Positions 1 through 7,360 of a DNA stretch of 22,589 nt are shown in pieces (the stretch's first letter is position 1; each line of letters begins with the position of its first letter). This DNA is from Caldifarciminota bacterium. Its GTDB lineage: Bacteria; Hydrothermota; Hydrothermia; B15-G9; WFZT01. Under the pieces are notes generated by a model. The model was not told the DNA's origin. It saw nothing but the letters and a program-made list of their open reading frames with translations, and ran no database searches. The stretch lies in NCBI GenBank assembly GCA_026991055.1, contig JALXCE010000117.1:1-22589 (forward strand), in the 5' to 3' direction. Position numbers and translations under genes: made by a program.

Positions 1-1106
1 TGGTGGGAGCCGCATGAGATATAGTTACCAGATGTATCAAGTGCTGCAGACATGAATTCTCCATCATCCCAGTCTGATGGAGCAAAATCATATTTGTATT
101 CTTCATAAACCAAATTTCCTTTGTAAGGGGCAAGAACGATTATCCAGGGGTAGAGGACACTGGAATAATCCACTCCACCTGCGATGAAGTAGTAGTTGTT
201 TTTGTCAACAATTAGCAATTTGGGATGTGTGTTGAAATATGTCCAGCCCCTGAAAGCATGAGTGGTAGTCCACTCCCGTTGCAAGTTATTCGGATTTACT
301 CGCGTCACCCAGAGACACCCTACATTGCATGAGGTATCACCTGCGAAAACGTAGTGGCCTTCCTGGTCAATGGCAATTGAAGAGATTGAGGTTCCATAGC
401 TAAATGGGAGTGTCCAGATTAAACTTCCATCCGCTGAGCTGATTTTATAGGCCACCGGTGTATCGAGACTCGTAGCAGCGATATAATTGTTGTCCCGGTC
501 AACAATGATATCCGTGATGAGAGTGGTTAAATGGGTTGTCGAATCAATTACAGTAGTCCATATTGTATCACCATATGTGGGAGAAAGTTTCAAAATCATG
601 GCTTTAACAATTTGCCACCCGGAATCACCAGGCTCGGTGGTTGCACCGATCACAATATTACCGTTCATATCAATGGCGACTTTTTGAAAATAGTTGCGGC
701 TGAATCCACTAAATGTTTTTATCCATATTGGATTTCCCGTATTCCTGTCCAATTTGATTACCAGCAAACTGTCCGGGTACGACCAGTCTGAGGACCATCT
801 GGTGCCTACAATTATGTAGTTTCCATCGTTTGCAATTCCAATATCAGAGGCATTGCTCGCAAAGTCAGTGGTAAAAGTCCAGACTGTGTCACCTTCAGAG
901 TTAAGCTTAATTACCCAGAGCGTATCTTCGTAAGTTTGATATTGGTATTTTGAGCCAGCAATTACGTAATTGTTATCATGATCAACAGCAACAGCCCTGC
1001 CAATGGCACCTCTTGCACTATCAGGTATGAAAACCTTTGTCCAGAGAGTATCAACTTCCCCGTAGAGAGGAAGGCTCAGGAGTACCAAGAGGAAAATTTT
1101 CTTCAT
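1..1106 (-). CDS. Secreted beta-propeller-like repeat protein (3' end outside window)
   Basis: Open on the minus strand from an ATG at 1106 through all 368 codons to the window edge, so the C-terminus is missing. A strong Shine-Dalgarno (AAAGGAGGTG) lies just upstream. The N-terminus (MKKIFLLVLLSLPLYGE) looks like a short signal peptide, so export to the periplasm or cell surface is likely. The rest is six or seven degenerate repeats of about 50 residues. Each has a segment like 'D-x-x-N-Y-I-I-A-G', then a strand such as 'LWVIKLNSEGDTVWT' (also LLVIKLDRNTGNPIW, MILKLSPTYGDTIW). This is the pattern of WD40/PQQ-like beta-propeller blades in secreted proteins of FCB-type bacteria. No catalytic motif was seen. 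The specific function is unknown; binding or a structural role is a guess. Any C-terminal sorting domain would lie beyond the window. Confidence 0.8.
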   Translation of the reverse strand, partial: MKKIFLLVLLSLPLYGEVDTLWTKVFIPDSARGAIGRAVAVDHDNNYVIAGSKYQYQTYEDTLWVIKLNSEGDTVWTFTTDFASNASDIGIANDGNYIIVGTRWSSDWSYPDSLLVIKLDRNTGNPIWIKTFSGFSRNYFQKVAIDMNGNIVIGATTEPGDSGWQIVKAMILKLSPTYGDTIWTTVIDSTTHLTTLITDIIVDRDNNYIAATSLDTPVAYKISSADGSLIWTLPFSYGTSISSIAIDQEGHYVFAGDTSCNVGCLWVTRVNPNNLQREWTTTHAFRGWTYFNTHPKLLIVDKNNYYFIAGGVDYSSVLYPWIIVLAPYKGNLVYEEYKYDFAPSDWDDGEFMSAALDTSGNYISCGSH

Positions 1107-1146
1107 TTTTTCACCTCCTTTTACAGGCAGAATTTTAATCACCCCC

Positions 1147-1179
1147 TGTTACATGGTTGTTAACAAATTGTTACAGCGT
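1147..1179. promoter_or_regulatory. Three tandem 11-bp repeats, TGTTA(A)CA, possible operator
   Basis: Three consecutive 11-bp units start at 1147, 1158 and 1169: TGTTACATGGT, TGTTAACAAAT and TGTTACAGCGT. The period is exactly one helical turn. The array ends about 40 bp before the minus-strand start codon at 1106. Tandem hexamers such as TTAACA at 11-bp spacing are how PhoP/PhoB-type OmpR-family response regulators bind DNA. The middle unit also forms a perfect 10-bp palindrome (TTGTTAACAA). The regulator is not identifiable from this window. Confidence 0.35.
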
Positions 1180-1323
1180 GGGAGAGAGGGCAGAGGAGTG
1201 GATCCTCTGCTGAGGTATTTTCAAAAATTATAGTTACCAAAATTCTGACCACATTGAAAGTCATTATTCAAAAGATTATTCCTCTCCACACACAGAATTT
1301 ACCCACTTAATGCAAAGAACCTC

Positions 1324-1383
1324 CTCTCCCCGCATAAATTCTTTGCGGGGAGAGGATTGTGGTGAGGGGCAACATCAGAAAAT
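1324..1383 (+). repeat. REP-like stem-loop, copy 1
   Basis: Perfect 12-bp stem: CCTCTCCCCGCA (1324-1335) pairs with TGCGGGGAGAGG (1345-1356). A G-rich tail follows and ends in ACATCAGAAA. The same architecture recurs nine more times up to 8.8 kb. There is no T-run, so it is not a typical intrinsic terminator. Confidence 0.7.
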
Positions 1384-1423
1384 CATTCCTTAAAATTCAA
1401 AGCATGATGTTCCCACTCTCCCC

Positions 1424-1450
1424 TTGACGACCAAGACCAAACCCTATAAT
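1424..1450 (+). promoter_or_regulatory. Sigma-70-type promoter of clpC
   Basis: TTGACG at 1424-1429 and a perfect TATAAT at 1445-1450 are separated by 15 bp, slightly short. Transcription would start near 1457, giving a leader of about 30 nt before the ATG at 1487. Confidence 0.55.
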
Positions 1451-1455
1451 TAATA

Positions 1456-1474
1456 CACTCAAAAAATTTGAGTG
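1456..1474. promoter_or_regulatory. CIRCE-like inverted repeat, candidate HrcA operator
   Basis: CACTC at 1456-1460 and GAGTG at 1470-1474 are separated by exactly nine bases. This is the invariant core and spacing of CIRCE (TTAGCACTC-N9-GAGTGCTAA). The inner AAA/TTT extends the arms to 8 bp. The outer four bases on each side do not match the consensus. The site covers the predicted transcription start and touches the Shine-Dalgarno of a heat-shock-type gene, the usual place for CIRCE. Confidence 0.4.
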
Positions 1475-1486
1475 GAGGATGATAGG

Positions 1487-3883
1487 ATGAGACTGGACAG
1501 GTTTACTGAAGGTGCACAGGAAGCGCTGGAGCTCGCGCAGAACGCACTTGTTAAATTCAAACACAATCAGCTGGATACAGAGCACATTTTTTACGGTCTT
1601 CTTTCTCAGGAGGATGGGGTTGTCCCCAAAATTTTCGAGAAAATCGGTGTGTCCCCTTACGGTGTGAAAGACAGGATTGCCGACGCTCTGAGGAAGATTC
1701 CTGTGGTGGAGTACAGCTACGGGACACCTGCACAGATTTACATTACTCCCCGGGCCCAGAGGGTTCTTGAGCAATCCTTTGAAGAGGCAAAGACCCTCAA
1801 GGACGAATACGTGGCATCGGAGCACATTCTGCTTGCCATTGTCGAGATTTCAGATGGAGCATCCGGTCGCATTTTACGGGAATTTAACATTGATAAAGAA
1901 AAAATTTACCAGGCACTTTACGAGATTCGAGGAAGTCAGAGGGTTACAGAGCCCAACGCAGAGCAAAAGTACAATGCCCTCGAAAGATATACGACAGATA
2001 TCACAAAGCTTGCAGAGTTGGGTAAGCTCGACCCTGTGATTGGTAGAGATGAAGAAATCAGACGTGTGGCTCAGATTTTGATGAGAAAAACCAAAAATAA
2101 CCCGGTGCTCATTGGTGAGCCTGGAGTGGGGAAAACCGCAGTAGTCTATGGTCTTGCGCAGCGGATAGTTGAGGGCAATGTGCCTGATCCCCTCAAAGAC
2201 CGTCGGATTCTGCAGCTCGACATCGGTGCCCTACTTGCTGGATCAAAATTCAGGGGTGAATTTGAGGACAGGCTCAAAGCAGTGATTGAGGAAATTAAGA
2301 AAATGCAGGACAGGGCCATTCTTTTTATTGATGAGCTTCACACAATTGTAGGGGCCGGTGCCGCAGAAGGGGCTGTGGATGCAGCTAACCTTTTAAAGCC
2401 CGCTCTCGCTTCAGGTGAGCTGAGGGTTATTGGTGCCACAACCCTTGACGAGTACCGCGAGAGAATCGAAAAAGACGGTGCCCTCGAGCGAAGATTTCAG
2501 CCTGTATTTGTGAAGGAACCAACAGTTGAGGAAACCATCGAGATTCTTAAAGGTTTAAAGGAGAGGTTTGAAAAACACCACGAGCTGAAGATAAAGGATG
2601 AGGCCCTTGTTGCAGCGGCAAAGCTTTCAAATCGGTATATAACCGGTAGAAAACTGCCGGATAAGGCCATTGACCTTTTAGACGAGGCCTGCTCCGCTGT
2701 GAGGATCAAGCTATCAGAGATGCCCGATGATATAAAGGAACTCAAAAAGGAGATTGATAAGCTCACAGAGGAAGGGAAGCTGGCAGCTCAGTATAACGAC
2801 CTCGAGAAGGCTGCGAAAATCAAGGAAAGGCTCGATAAGCTCATGGAAGAGTACAACAGAAAGCGTGAAGAATGGATTTCAAAAGCCGGTGTTGATGATG
2901 TGGTTGACGAGGAAGATGTGGCAGAGGTGGTCTCAAGATGGTCTGGAGTTCCTGTTACAAGGCTTCTTGAGGATGAGGCAATCAAACTCCTTCGCATGGA
3001 GGATGAGCTTAAAAAACGGGTAAAAGGCCAGGACGAGGCAATCCACGTAATTTCGGAGGCAGTTCGAAGGGCAAGGGCAGGGCTTTCTGATCCCAATAAG
3101 CCAACTGGTGTATTTCTGTTCCTCGGCCCAACAGGTGTGGGTAAGACCCACCTTGCCCGTCAGCTCGCGTGGTTTCTTTTTAACGACGAGAACGCACTTC
3201 TAAGGATAGATATGTCTGAATACATGGAAAAGCATGCGGTCTCCAGGCTGATAGGTGCACCACCGGGGTATATTGGGTTCGAGCGTGGTGGCCAGCTCAC
3301 TGAAGCGGTGAGAAGGAGACCGTATCAGGTGATTCTATTTGACGAAATTGAAAAAGCACATCCTGATGTATTTAACATCATGCTCCAGATTTTTGATGCT
3401 GGAAGGCTAACCGATGCCCAGGGTCATGTGGTGGATTTCAAGAATACGATTATCATCATGACCTCGAATATCGCGTCGGATGCGCTCCTGAGAAGAGATT
3501 TGAGCGAAGAGGAGCGACGTGAAGCACTCGAAAGGGAGCTGAGACGCTACTTCCGGCCGGAATTTTTGAATAGAATTACTGAGATAGTGGTATTTAAACC
3601 ACTTGGGATTGAGGAGATCAAGGAGATTGTTGACCTCGAGCTTGAGACTGTAAGAAAGGCCCTTGCTGAGAAGAATATCAGGCTTGAGGTGGATGACACA
3701 GCACGGGAATTCCTCGCGCGAAAGGGTTACAGTGAGGAGTTTGGTGCACGTCCTCTAAAGAGGACAATTGAAAGGTTGGTTGCAAATGAGCTTTCAAAGA
3801 TGCTGATATCCGGCAAACTCCGCGAAGGCCAGACAGTAAAAATCTCTGCTGATGGTGAGAAGTTGGAGTTTGAGGTGGAGTAG
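1487..3883 (+). CDS. clpC: ClpC-like AAA+ unfoldase/chaperone ATPase
   Basis: HSP100 ATPase of about 798 residues that unfolds or remodels proteins in the cytoplasm. In order: an N-terminal Clp repeat domain (about 1-145); first AAA+ module with Walker A GEPGVGKT (about 210-217), Walker B ILFIDELHT and an aromatic pore loop KFRGEFED; a short middle domain with a UVR-like motif (DLEKAAKIKERLDKL) as in ClpC rather than the long ClpB coil; second AAA+ module with Walker A GPTGVGKT (547-554), Walker B VILFDEIEKAH and pore loop GYIGFE. I chose the ATG at 1487 because GGAGG (1474-1478) sits 8 nt upstream; a GTG at 1472 lies inside that site. Oddity: the segment between MTSN and FRPEFLNRI is short, as in ClpB, and I see no IGF/VGF-type ClpP-docking tripeptide there. 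It may therefore act without ClpP. Family assignment is firm; ClpP partnership is doubtful. Confidence 0.92.
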   Translation: MRLDRFTEGAQEALELAQNALVKFKHNQLDTEHIFYGLLSQEDGVVPKIFEKIGVSPYGVKDRIADALRKIPVVEYSYGTPAQIYITPRAQRVLEQSFEEAKTLKDEYVASEHILLAIVEISDGASGRILREFNIDKEKIYQALYEIRGSQRVTEPNAEQKYNALERYTTDITKLAELGKLDPVIGRDEEIRRVAQILMRKTKNNPVLIGEPGVGKTAVVYGLAQRIVEGNVPDPLKDRRILQLDIGALLAGSKFRGEFEDRLKAVIEEIKKMQDRAILFIDELHTIVGAGAAEGAVDAANLLKPALASGELRVIGATTLDEYRERIEKDGALERRFQPVFVKEPTVEETIEILKGLKERFEKHHELKIKDEALVAAAKLSNRYITGRKLPDKAIDLLDEACSAVRIKLSEMPDDIKELKKEIDKLTEEGKLAAQYNDLEKAAKIKERLDKLMEEYNRKREEWISKAGVDDVVDEEDVAEVVSRWSGVPVTRLLEDEAIKLLRMEDELKKRVKGQDEAIHVISEAVRRARAGLSDPNKPTGVFLFLGPTGVGKTHLARQLAWFLFNDENALLRIDMSEYMEKHAVSRLIGAPPGYIGFERGGQLTEAVRRRPYQVILFDEIEKAHPDVFNIMLQIFDAGRLTDAQGHVVDFKNTIIIMTSNIASDALLRRDLSEEERREALERELRRYFRPEFLNRITEIVVFKPLGIEEIKEIVDLELETVRKALAEKNIRLEVDDTAREFLARKGYSEEFGARPLKRTIERLVANELSKMLISGKLREGQTVKISADGEKLEFEVE

Positions 3884-3940
3884 AGTGGTAGTTGGGAAAA
3901 TTAAGGTCTTTGAACGTGTTTGAAGATGTAGTTTTTAATT

Positions 3941-3998
3941 AGTGGGTGCCGCGCACTTCGTGCGCGGCACCCACTAAAAAGTGGTCCCATCAGAATAA
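3941..3998 (+). repeat. REP-like stem-loop, copy 2
   Basis: Perfect 16-bp stem: AGTGGGTGCCGCGCAC (3941-3956) pairs with its complement at 3960-3975 around a TTC loop. The arms differ completely from copy 1, but the tail again runs into a CATCAGAA motif near 3989-3996. Confidence 0.65.
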
Positions 3999-4058
3999 GA
4001 GAACTCTCAATTTGAAATATCGACTCATGATTTGACACTTTGTAAACCTCCAAATATG

Positions 4059-4120
4059 TGCCCTGCCCCGCGCGAAGCGCGGGGCAGGGCAATGGGAGGA
4101 GGCATTCCGCTTGAAAATTT
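4059..4120 (+). repeat. REP-like stem-loop, copy 3
   Basis: Perfect 15-bp stem: TGCCCTGCCCCGCGC (4059-4073) pairs with 4077-4091 around a GAA loop. The tail is G-rich, then ATTCCGCTTGAAAA. That ending is shared with copies 4 and 9. Confidence 0.65.
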
Positions 4121-4313
4121 ATAAAAACTCAAAATGTAACTTATCTTTTCCCCTCTCTACAATGAATTTACATAGAAATAAGCCGAGCCTAAAATTTAGA
4201 TGATATCTCTGACCGGGCCGTCTTCATTAATTTTAAGCCGAAAAACATAGAATCATCACTTGATGGTGGGGCAATTACTTGCGGAGAAATTAGACCCCAA
4301 AAATTAAAAAGTC

Positions 4314-4378
4314 CCTTCCCCCACTTGCAAAGCAAGTGGGGGAAGGTTAGGATGGGGGTATTCCACTTGAGACATTTA
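4314..4378 (+). repeat. REP-like stem-loop, copy 4
   Basis: Perfect 15-bp stem: CCTTCCCCCACTTGC (4314-4328) pairs with 4332-4346 around an AAA loop. The tail is GGTTAGGATGGGGG, then TATTCCACTTGAGA. Confidence 0.7.
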
Positions 4379-4382
4379 AAAT

Positions 4383-4528
4383 TCAAGATGTAATCTTTAT
4401 CTCAAGTTCTTTTCCATATTCTTTTAAAAGCTTGGCTTTAATGCCCCAAAAATTTCGTTCCATGGCTTACAGCACCCTTTCTTCCACACGTTTCACAAAT
4501 TTGCCCCCGAAGACGAGATTGACAATTT
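4383..4528 (-). pseudogene. Decayed coding remnant downstream of recO
   Basis: Read on the minus strand from about 4528 to a TGA at 4383-4385, one frame gives about 48 protein-like residues (starting IVNLVFGGKFVKRVEERV) interrupted by a single TAA just before an in-frame ATG at 4463. Beyond it the text continues as MERNFWGIKAKLL and KEYGKELEIK, which flows as one helix if the TAA is ignored. The upstream end is cut by repeat copy 5. I do not recognise the family. It may equally be chance. Confidence 0.25.
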
Positions 4529-4576
4529 CCCCTCCTTCCCCGGGGAAGGAGGGGTTAGGGGAGAATGGGGATTAAC
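4529..4576 (+). repeat. REP-like palindrome, copy 5
   Basis: Perfect 26-bp palindrome without a spacer: CCCCTCCTTCCCC (4529-4541) and GGGGAAGGAGGGG (4542-4554). The tail is TTAGGGGAGAATGGGGATTA. It abuts the recO stop codon, so on the minus strand it is the first structure after recO. Confidence 0.7.
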
Positions 4577-4580
4577 ACAT

Positions 4581-5282
4581 TTAAATCGTCACTCCTAAAT
4601 GATACTCAAGATACTCTTTTAAAATCTTCTCAACTCTGTCCCTGTCCGTAGCAAATTTTGCCACTTGGTTAAAATCCTTTTCTTCAAGGAAAATCAATGC
4701 CTTTCGTTTCCCCTCACTTATCCTGATGGGAGAGTCAATCTCCTTTGCACAATTACTGCAAACCACACCGCCGAGCGTAGCTGAAAAGAATCCAAGCTCC
4801 TCTTCCCTCCCGCAAACCACACACCTTCTCAAAATGGGGGAAAGCCCCATGATTTTCAGGAATTTTAGGATAAACGAAAACTGGAGCACCTTCCCGTTTT
4901 CGGATGTATCAAGTATCTCCAGGAAATTTTGAAGAAGGTGAAAGATTCTCTCACCACCCGGACCTTCATGAACGTAGTTGTCAACAATATTGAGCACAGC
5001 GGATACTATTTTCTGAAATTCCATATCCGTGGCACGCTTGAAAACCTTGATAAGATGGGCCTCTTTGATGTTGTAAACCTCTTTCTTAGGGTGAACATAA
5101 ATGACGAGGTCAGAAATAGCATAGGGCATAATTTTTGCTCGGGTGGATGACTTCAATCTTCTCGCTCCCTTTACCGCGATTTTCACCTTGCCCAGCTTCT
5201 CTGTAAGTAAAATTGCTATTTCCGAGCTCTCACCAAACGGATAATTTTTTAATAGAATAGCCTTTGTTCTCACAATCGCCAT
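4581..5282 (-). CDS. recO: DNA repair/recombination mediator RecO
   Basis: RecO helps load RecA onto SSB-coated single-stranded DNA in the RecFOR pathway. The 233-residue length is normal. Visible parts are an N-terminal OB-fold segment (MAIVRTKAILLKNYPFGE, 1-18, then ILLTEKLGKVKIAVKGARR) and a C-terminal helical region with a four-cysteine zinc site (C154, C157, C175, C178; CVVCGRE and VVCSNCAKE). The ATG at 5282 overlaps the end of the upstream helix-hairpin-helix gene by 13 bp, so the two are co-transcribed and probably translationally coupled. Repeat copy 5 follows immediately after the stop. Assignment is confident from the N-terminus and zinc finger together. Confidence 0.9.
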   Translation of the reverse strand: MAIVRTKAILLKNYPFGESSEIAILLTEKLGKVKIAVKGARRLKSSTRAKIMPYAISDLVIYVHPKKEVYNIKEAHLIKVFKRATDMEFQKIVSAVLNIVDNYVHEGPGGERIFHLLQNFLEILDTSENGKVLQFSFILKFLKIMGLSPILRRCVVCGREEELGFFSATLGGVVCSNCAKEIDSPIRISEGKRKALIFLEEKDFNQVAKFATDRDRVEKILKEYLEYHLGVTI

Positions 5283-6550
5283 CTAAAATAACCTCCGGCT
5301 GAAAAACTCGGCCCTTCCTCGCTGGATTCTGCAATTTTTAGTCTGATCCCAAAGTTTTTACTCGTCTTTTTAAACATCAGGTAAGCTCTTGAGAGTGGAT
5401 ATCTTGTGCTTACATAATCCCTATACCACACCCCTTTCTCGATAAGATTTACAGTACCAGTGGAATCTGGATTAAGGATGCCGAATCCGAGTGTGATACA
5501 GCGATGTGTGAACTCTAAACCTGCAAAGTGACCGGCCCCGGGACTTCTGAAGCCCAAGAACACTTTCGCAGAGTCCAGCTTATTTGAAATCTCAATCGAA
5601 ATTTTTCTCCAGGTGATATCTGAATAATTTGAGGAGGTGAAAGTGAGCGTGAAGGGCTTATCTAAGAAAACTGAAAATTTCTCTGAATGCTTTACCTCTG
5701 GAGCAAGGAACTCTGCCTTTGAGTAAAGCTGAATATAGGCAGGACCAAGGGATGTCCCACCGCTTACTGATAGAAACGGCTTCAATGTGTCACCGTTAGG
5801 TGATATAAAGTTTTTAAAGTATCCTGCTTTTAACCTTGCCCTAAAATCAACGATACGGTAATAAGAATAAAATAAAGCTCCCCAAGACTTTTCATTGCTT
5901 ATGGCAAAATTTACTGCAAAACGGTGACCACGCCCGGATTTCTCAAAGGCAAGTCCGGCGTATTCATTATGGCTCTTAAACCACCATAAAGCGATGAATT
6001 TTATAGGGACAAGCGAAAGATAATAGGAGTTGTCACCTGCGTAAAGTCTTACAAACCTGACATCTGCAAAGACAGAAGGGTTTTCTCCGCTTCTTGAGTA
6101 AAGGCCTGGTCTTGCCCTTGACACAAATGGATTCAATTTGAAGTTGCCCGCTTTGATATAAAAATAGCCCTTCTTACCATAAAAGCTGTATTTCAGTAGA
6201 GAATCCCTTCTCCATACACCAATGTGCAAAGGGCCAACCGCTGTTCTAAAACTGTAAATTTTTTTATTCTTATAAATTGCACCAGAGATTTTGAGGTATC
6301 TTATGGCCAGATTTGAAAAATATATGTAGGGCCTGAGGAGATTGGTTGTTATCGGATCTATCATGGTCCTTCTCTGAAAGTCCTCGAAGTTTTTAAATGG
6401 TCTAAGTTTGATAATGAGGTCAACCTGATCAGGAGTGAGAAATGGCAACTCCATCAGCTCATATCTTGGAGCAAAATTTATATTTACAGGATTTTCCGCA
6501 AGATAATCAAAATCAGTGGAAATTATTGCCAGAAGCAACGCAAATACCAT
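5270..6550 (-). CDS. ComEA-like helix-hairpin-helix protein with probable outer-membrane beta-barrel
   Basis: A 426-residue protein. After a short hydrophobic N-terminus (MVFALLLAIIS), residues about 22-75 form a ComEA-type helix-hairpin-helix region (VNINFAPRYELMELPFLTP, then DLIIKLRPFKNFEDFQRR), a fold that binds DNA in competence proteins. The remaining 350 residues are rich in alternating polar/aromatic strands, and the chain ends in SFSAGGYFRWRL, like the closing strand of an outer-membrane barrel. I infer a barrel with a periplasmic DNA-binding domain; proteins of this layout are annotated only as 'HhH domain-containing' in FCB-type genomes. No upstream start is possible because a TAA lies in frame a few codons before the ATG. 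No Shine-Dalgarno is seen next to the start. It is followed by, and overlaps, recO. DNA uptake is a hypothesis only. Confidence 0.65.
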   Translation of the reverse strand: MVFALLLAIISTDFDYLAENPVNINFAPRYELMELPFLTPDQVDLIIKLRPFKNFEDFQRRTMIDPITTNLLRPYIYFSNLAIRYLKISGAIYKNKKIYSFRTAVGPLHIGVWRRDSLLKYSFYGKKGYFYIKAGNFKLNPFVSRARPGLYSRSGENPSVFADVRFVRLYAGDNSYYLSLVPIKFIALWWFKSHNEYAGLAFEKSGRGHRFAVNFAISNEKSWGALFYSYYRIVDFRARLKAGYFKNFISPNGDTLKPFLSVSGGTSLGPAYIQLYSKAEFLAPEVKHSEKFSVFLDKPFTLTFTSSNYSDITWRKISIEISNKLDSAKVFLGFRSPGAGHFAGLEFTHRCITLGFGILNPDSTGTVNLIEKGVWYRDYVSTRYPLSRAYLMFKKTSKNFGIRLKIAESSEEGPSFSAGGYFRWRL

Positions 6551-6687
6551 TAAAATAGTATTAACTTATCCCCCTTTTAATTCAACACATTCCCAAAGCC
6601 TGTTCGAAAAATCTGAATTAAAGAATCATTAATAACTACAAAGTGTTAGGTCCTAAAATACATGGCTGCTTCACGTAAAAAGTTTTT

Positions 6688-6750
6688 CCTCCCCCCACAT
6701 AAATTTTTTGTGGGGGAAGGATGAAAGGAGAGGGGGCACATCAGAAATTC
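6688..6750 (+). repeat. REP-like stem-loop, copy 6
   Basis: 12-bp stem with one mismatch: CCTCCCCCCACA (6688-6699) against TGTGGGGGAAGG (6709-6720). The tail is AGGAGAGGGGGCACATCAGA, almost the same ending as copy 1. Confidence 0.65.
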
Positions 6751-6996
6751 TTTATCAGAAATCAATATTTTTCTCTTTGTGGAGGATGGTCGTGGTGAGG
6801 TTTTCATCTTTCAAATTTCCAAATGGAAAGCCCGTTCCCATCACACTTCCCCACATGCTGCGCAGGTAGTGAGGTTATACATCTTTCCACATGTTATGCA
6901 AGTTAAAGAGAAATAGTAACTTATAACGCAAACATCAATCCTGGAGTTAGAGTTGTTTATACACTCTCGGAGCCTGTTTGAATATTCTAAAATATT

Positions 6997-7046
6997 CCTC
7001 TCCCCGCATAAATACTTGCAGGGAGAGAAGCAAGGAGAGGGGCTAC
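6997..7046 (+). repeat. REP-like stem-loop, copy 7 (degenerate)
   Basis: Left arm CCTCTCCCCGCA (6997-7008) is identical to copy 1. The right arm (TGCAGGGAGAG, about 7017-7027) carries changes. The tail is AAGGAGAGGGGCTACATA. Confidence 0.55.
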
Positions 7047-7162
7047 ATACTTCAATCTTTCTGGATAAAATAAATAATCAAACACTCTTGTCCAACCAGC
7101 TATAGAATATTTTCATCTTAAATTTTAATTTCCAGGCGGATCATCATCTTCTAAAATCTTTT

Positions 7163-7213
7163 CCCACTTGATTCGCAAGTGGTAGAGAGGCCTGAGGACA
7201 GGGTGTACCGCAG
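7163..7213 (+). repeat. REP-like stem-loop, copy 8 (degenerate)
   Basis: 7-bp stem CCACTTG (7164-7170) with CAAGTGG (7176-7182), related to the arms of copy 4. The tail is a weakened version of the G-rich segment (CTGAGGACAGGGTGTACCGC). Confidence 0.5.
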
Positions 7214-7328
7214 AATTTCATAATTTCTATTCTCACCTGCCAGATTTTTCTGAATTGGGTTATTTACCGAAATCTGATTCTTAGCTATCACAGAAAATTT
7301 AGATATTTACAAAACTTAGACGACCCTC

Positions 7329-7358
7329 TTTACAATTTCTGTACCCTTGTGATATAAT
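7329..7358 (+). promoter_or_regulatory. Sigma-70-type promoter upstream of a structured leader
   Basis: TTTACA (7329-7334) and a perfect TATAAT (7353-7358) are 18 bp apart. This is the best promoter in the gene-poor region. Transcription would start near 7365, roughly 130 nt before the first plausible start codon, so a long untranslated leader is made. Confidence 0.55.
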
Positions 7359-7360
7359 GC

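Larger units (their letters stand above)
1107..1423. other. Divergent intergenic region between the repeat protein and clpC
   Basis: No gene is seen here. The stretch holds the ribosome-binding site of the minus-strand gene, the tandem TGTTA(A)CA array, an A/T-rich segment around 1220-1310 and one REP-like stem-loop (1324-1356). The clpC promoter follows directly. Confidence 0.6.
3884..4580. other. Gene-free spacer with four stem-loop repeats
   Basis: This 697-bp stretch lies between the convergent clpC and recO genes. It holds repeat copies 2 to 5 and short decayed coding-like segments, the clearest at 4383-4528. No intact gene, tRNA or T-run terminator was recognised. The G/C-rich stem-loops may slow or end transcription from both sides, but they lack the usual U-tract. 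Confidence 0.55.
6551..7328. other. Gene-free spacer with three repeat copies
   Basis: No intact gene is seen on either strand in these 778 bp. It contains repeat copies 6, 7 and 8. It also holds a loosely repeated segment beginning AGCCTGTT at about 6598 and 6981, and a degenerate duplicated pair around 6845-6910 (CCCCACATGCTGCGCAG and TTCCACATGTTATGCAA). It looks like accumulated, decaying intergenic repeats. Confidence 0.5.

Noticed and set aside
487..791. Plus-strand open frames over the left-hand region
   Set aside because: The minus strand is open throughout with a signal peptide, repeats and a strong ribosome-binding site; the plus-strand frames are shadows of it.
1397..3151. Several long open frames inside clpC in other phases and on the opposite strand
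   Set aside because: They overlap a clearly conserved AAA+ ATPase, have no family motifs or ribosome-binding sites, and are expected shadows of a gene with this codon bias.
3941..4091. The two G/C-rich hairpins after clpC as intrinsic terminators
   Set aside because: Neither has a run of T's on the 3' side in either direction, and their tails match the dispersed repeat family, so repeat is the better label.
4189..4386. Minus-strand 65-codon frame across repeat copy 4
   Set aside because: Half of it is the repeat itself, with no recognisable domain or ribosome-binding site.
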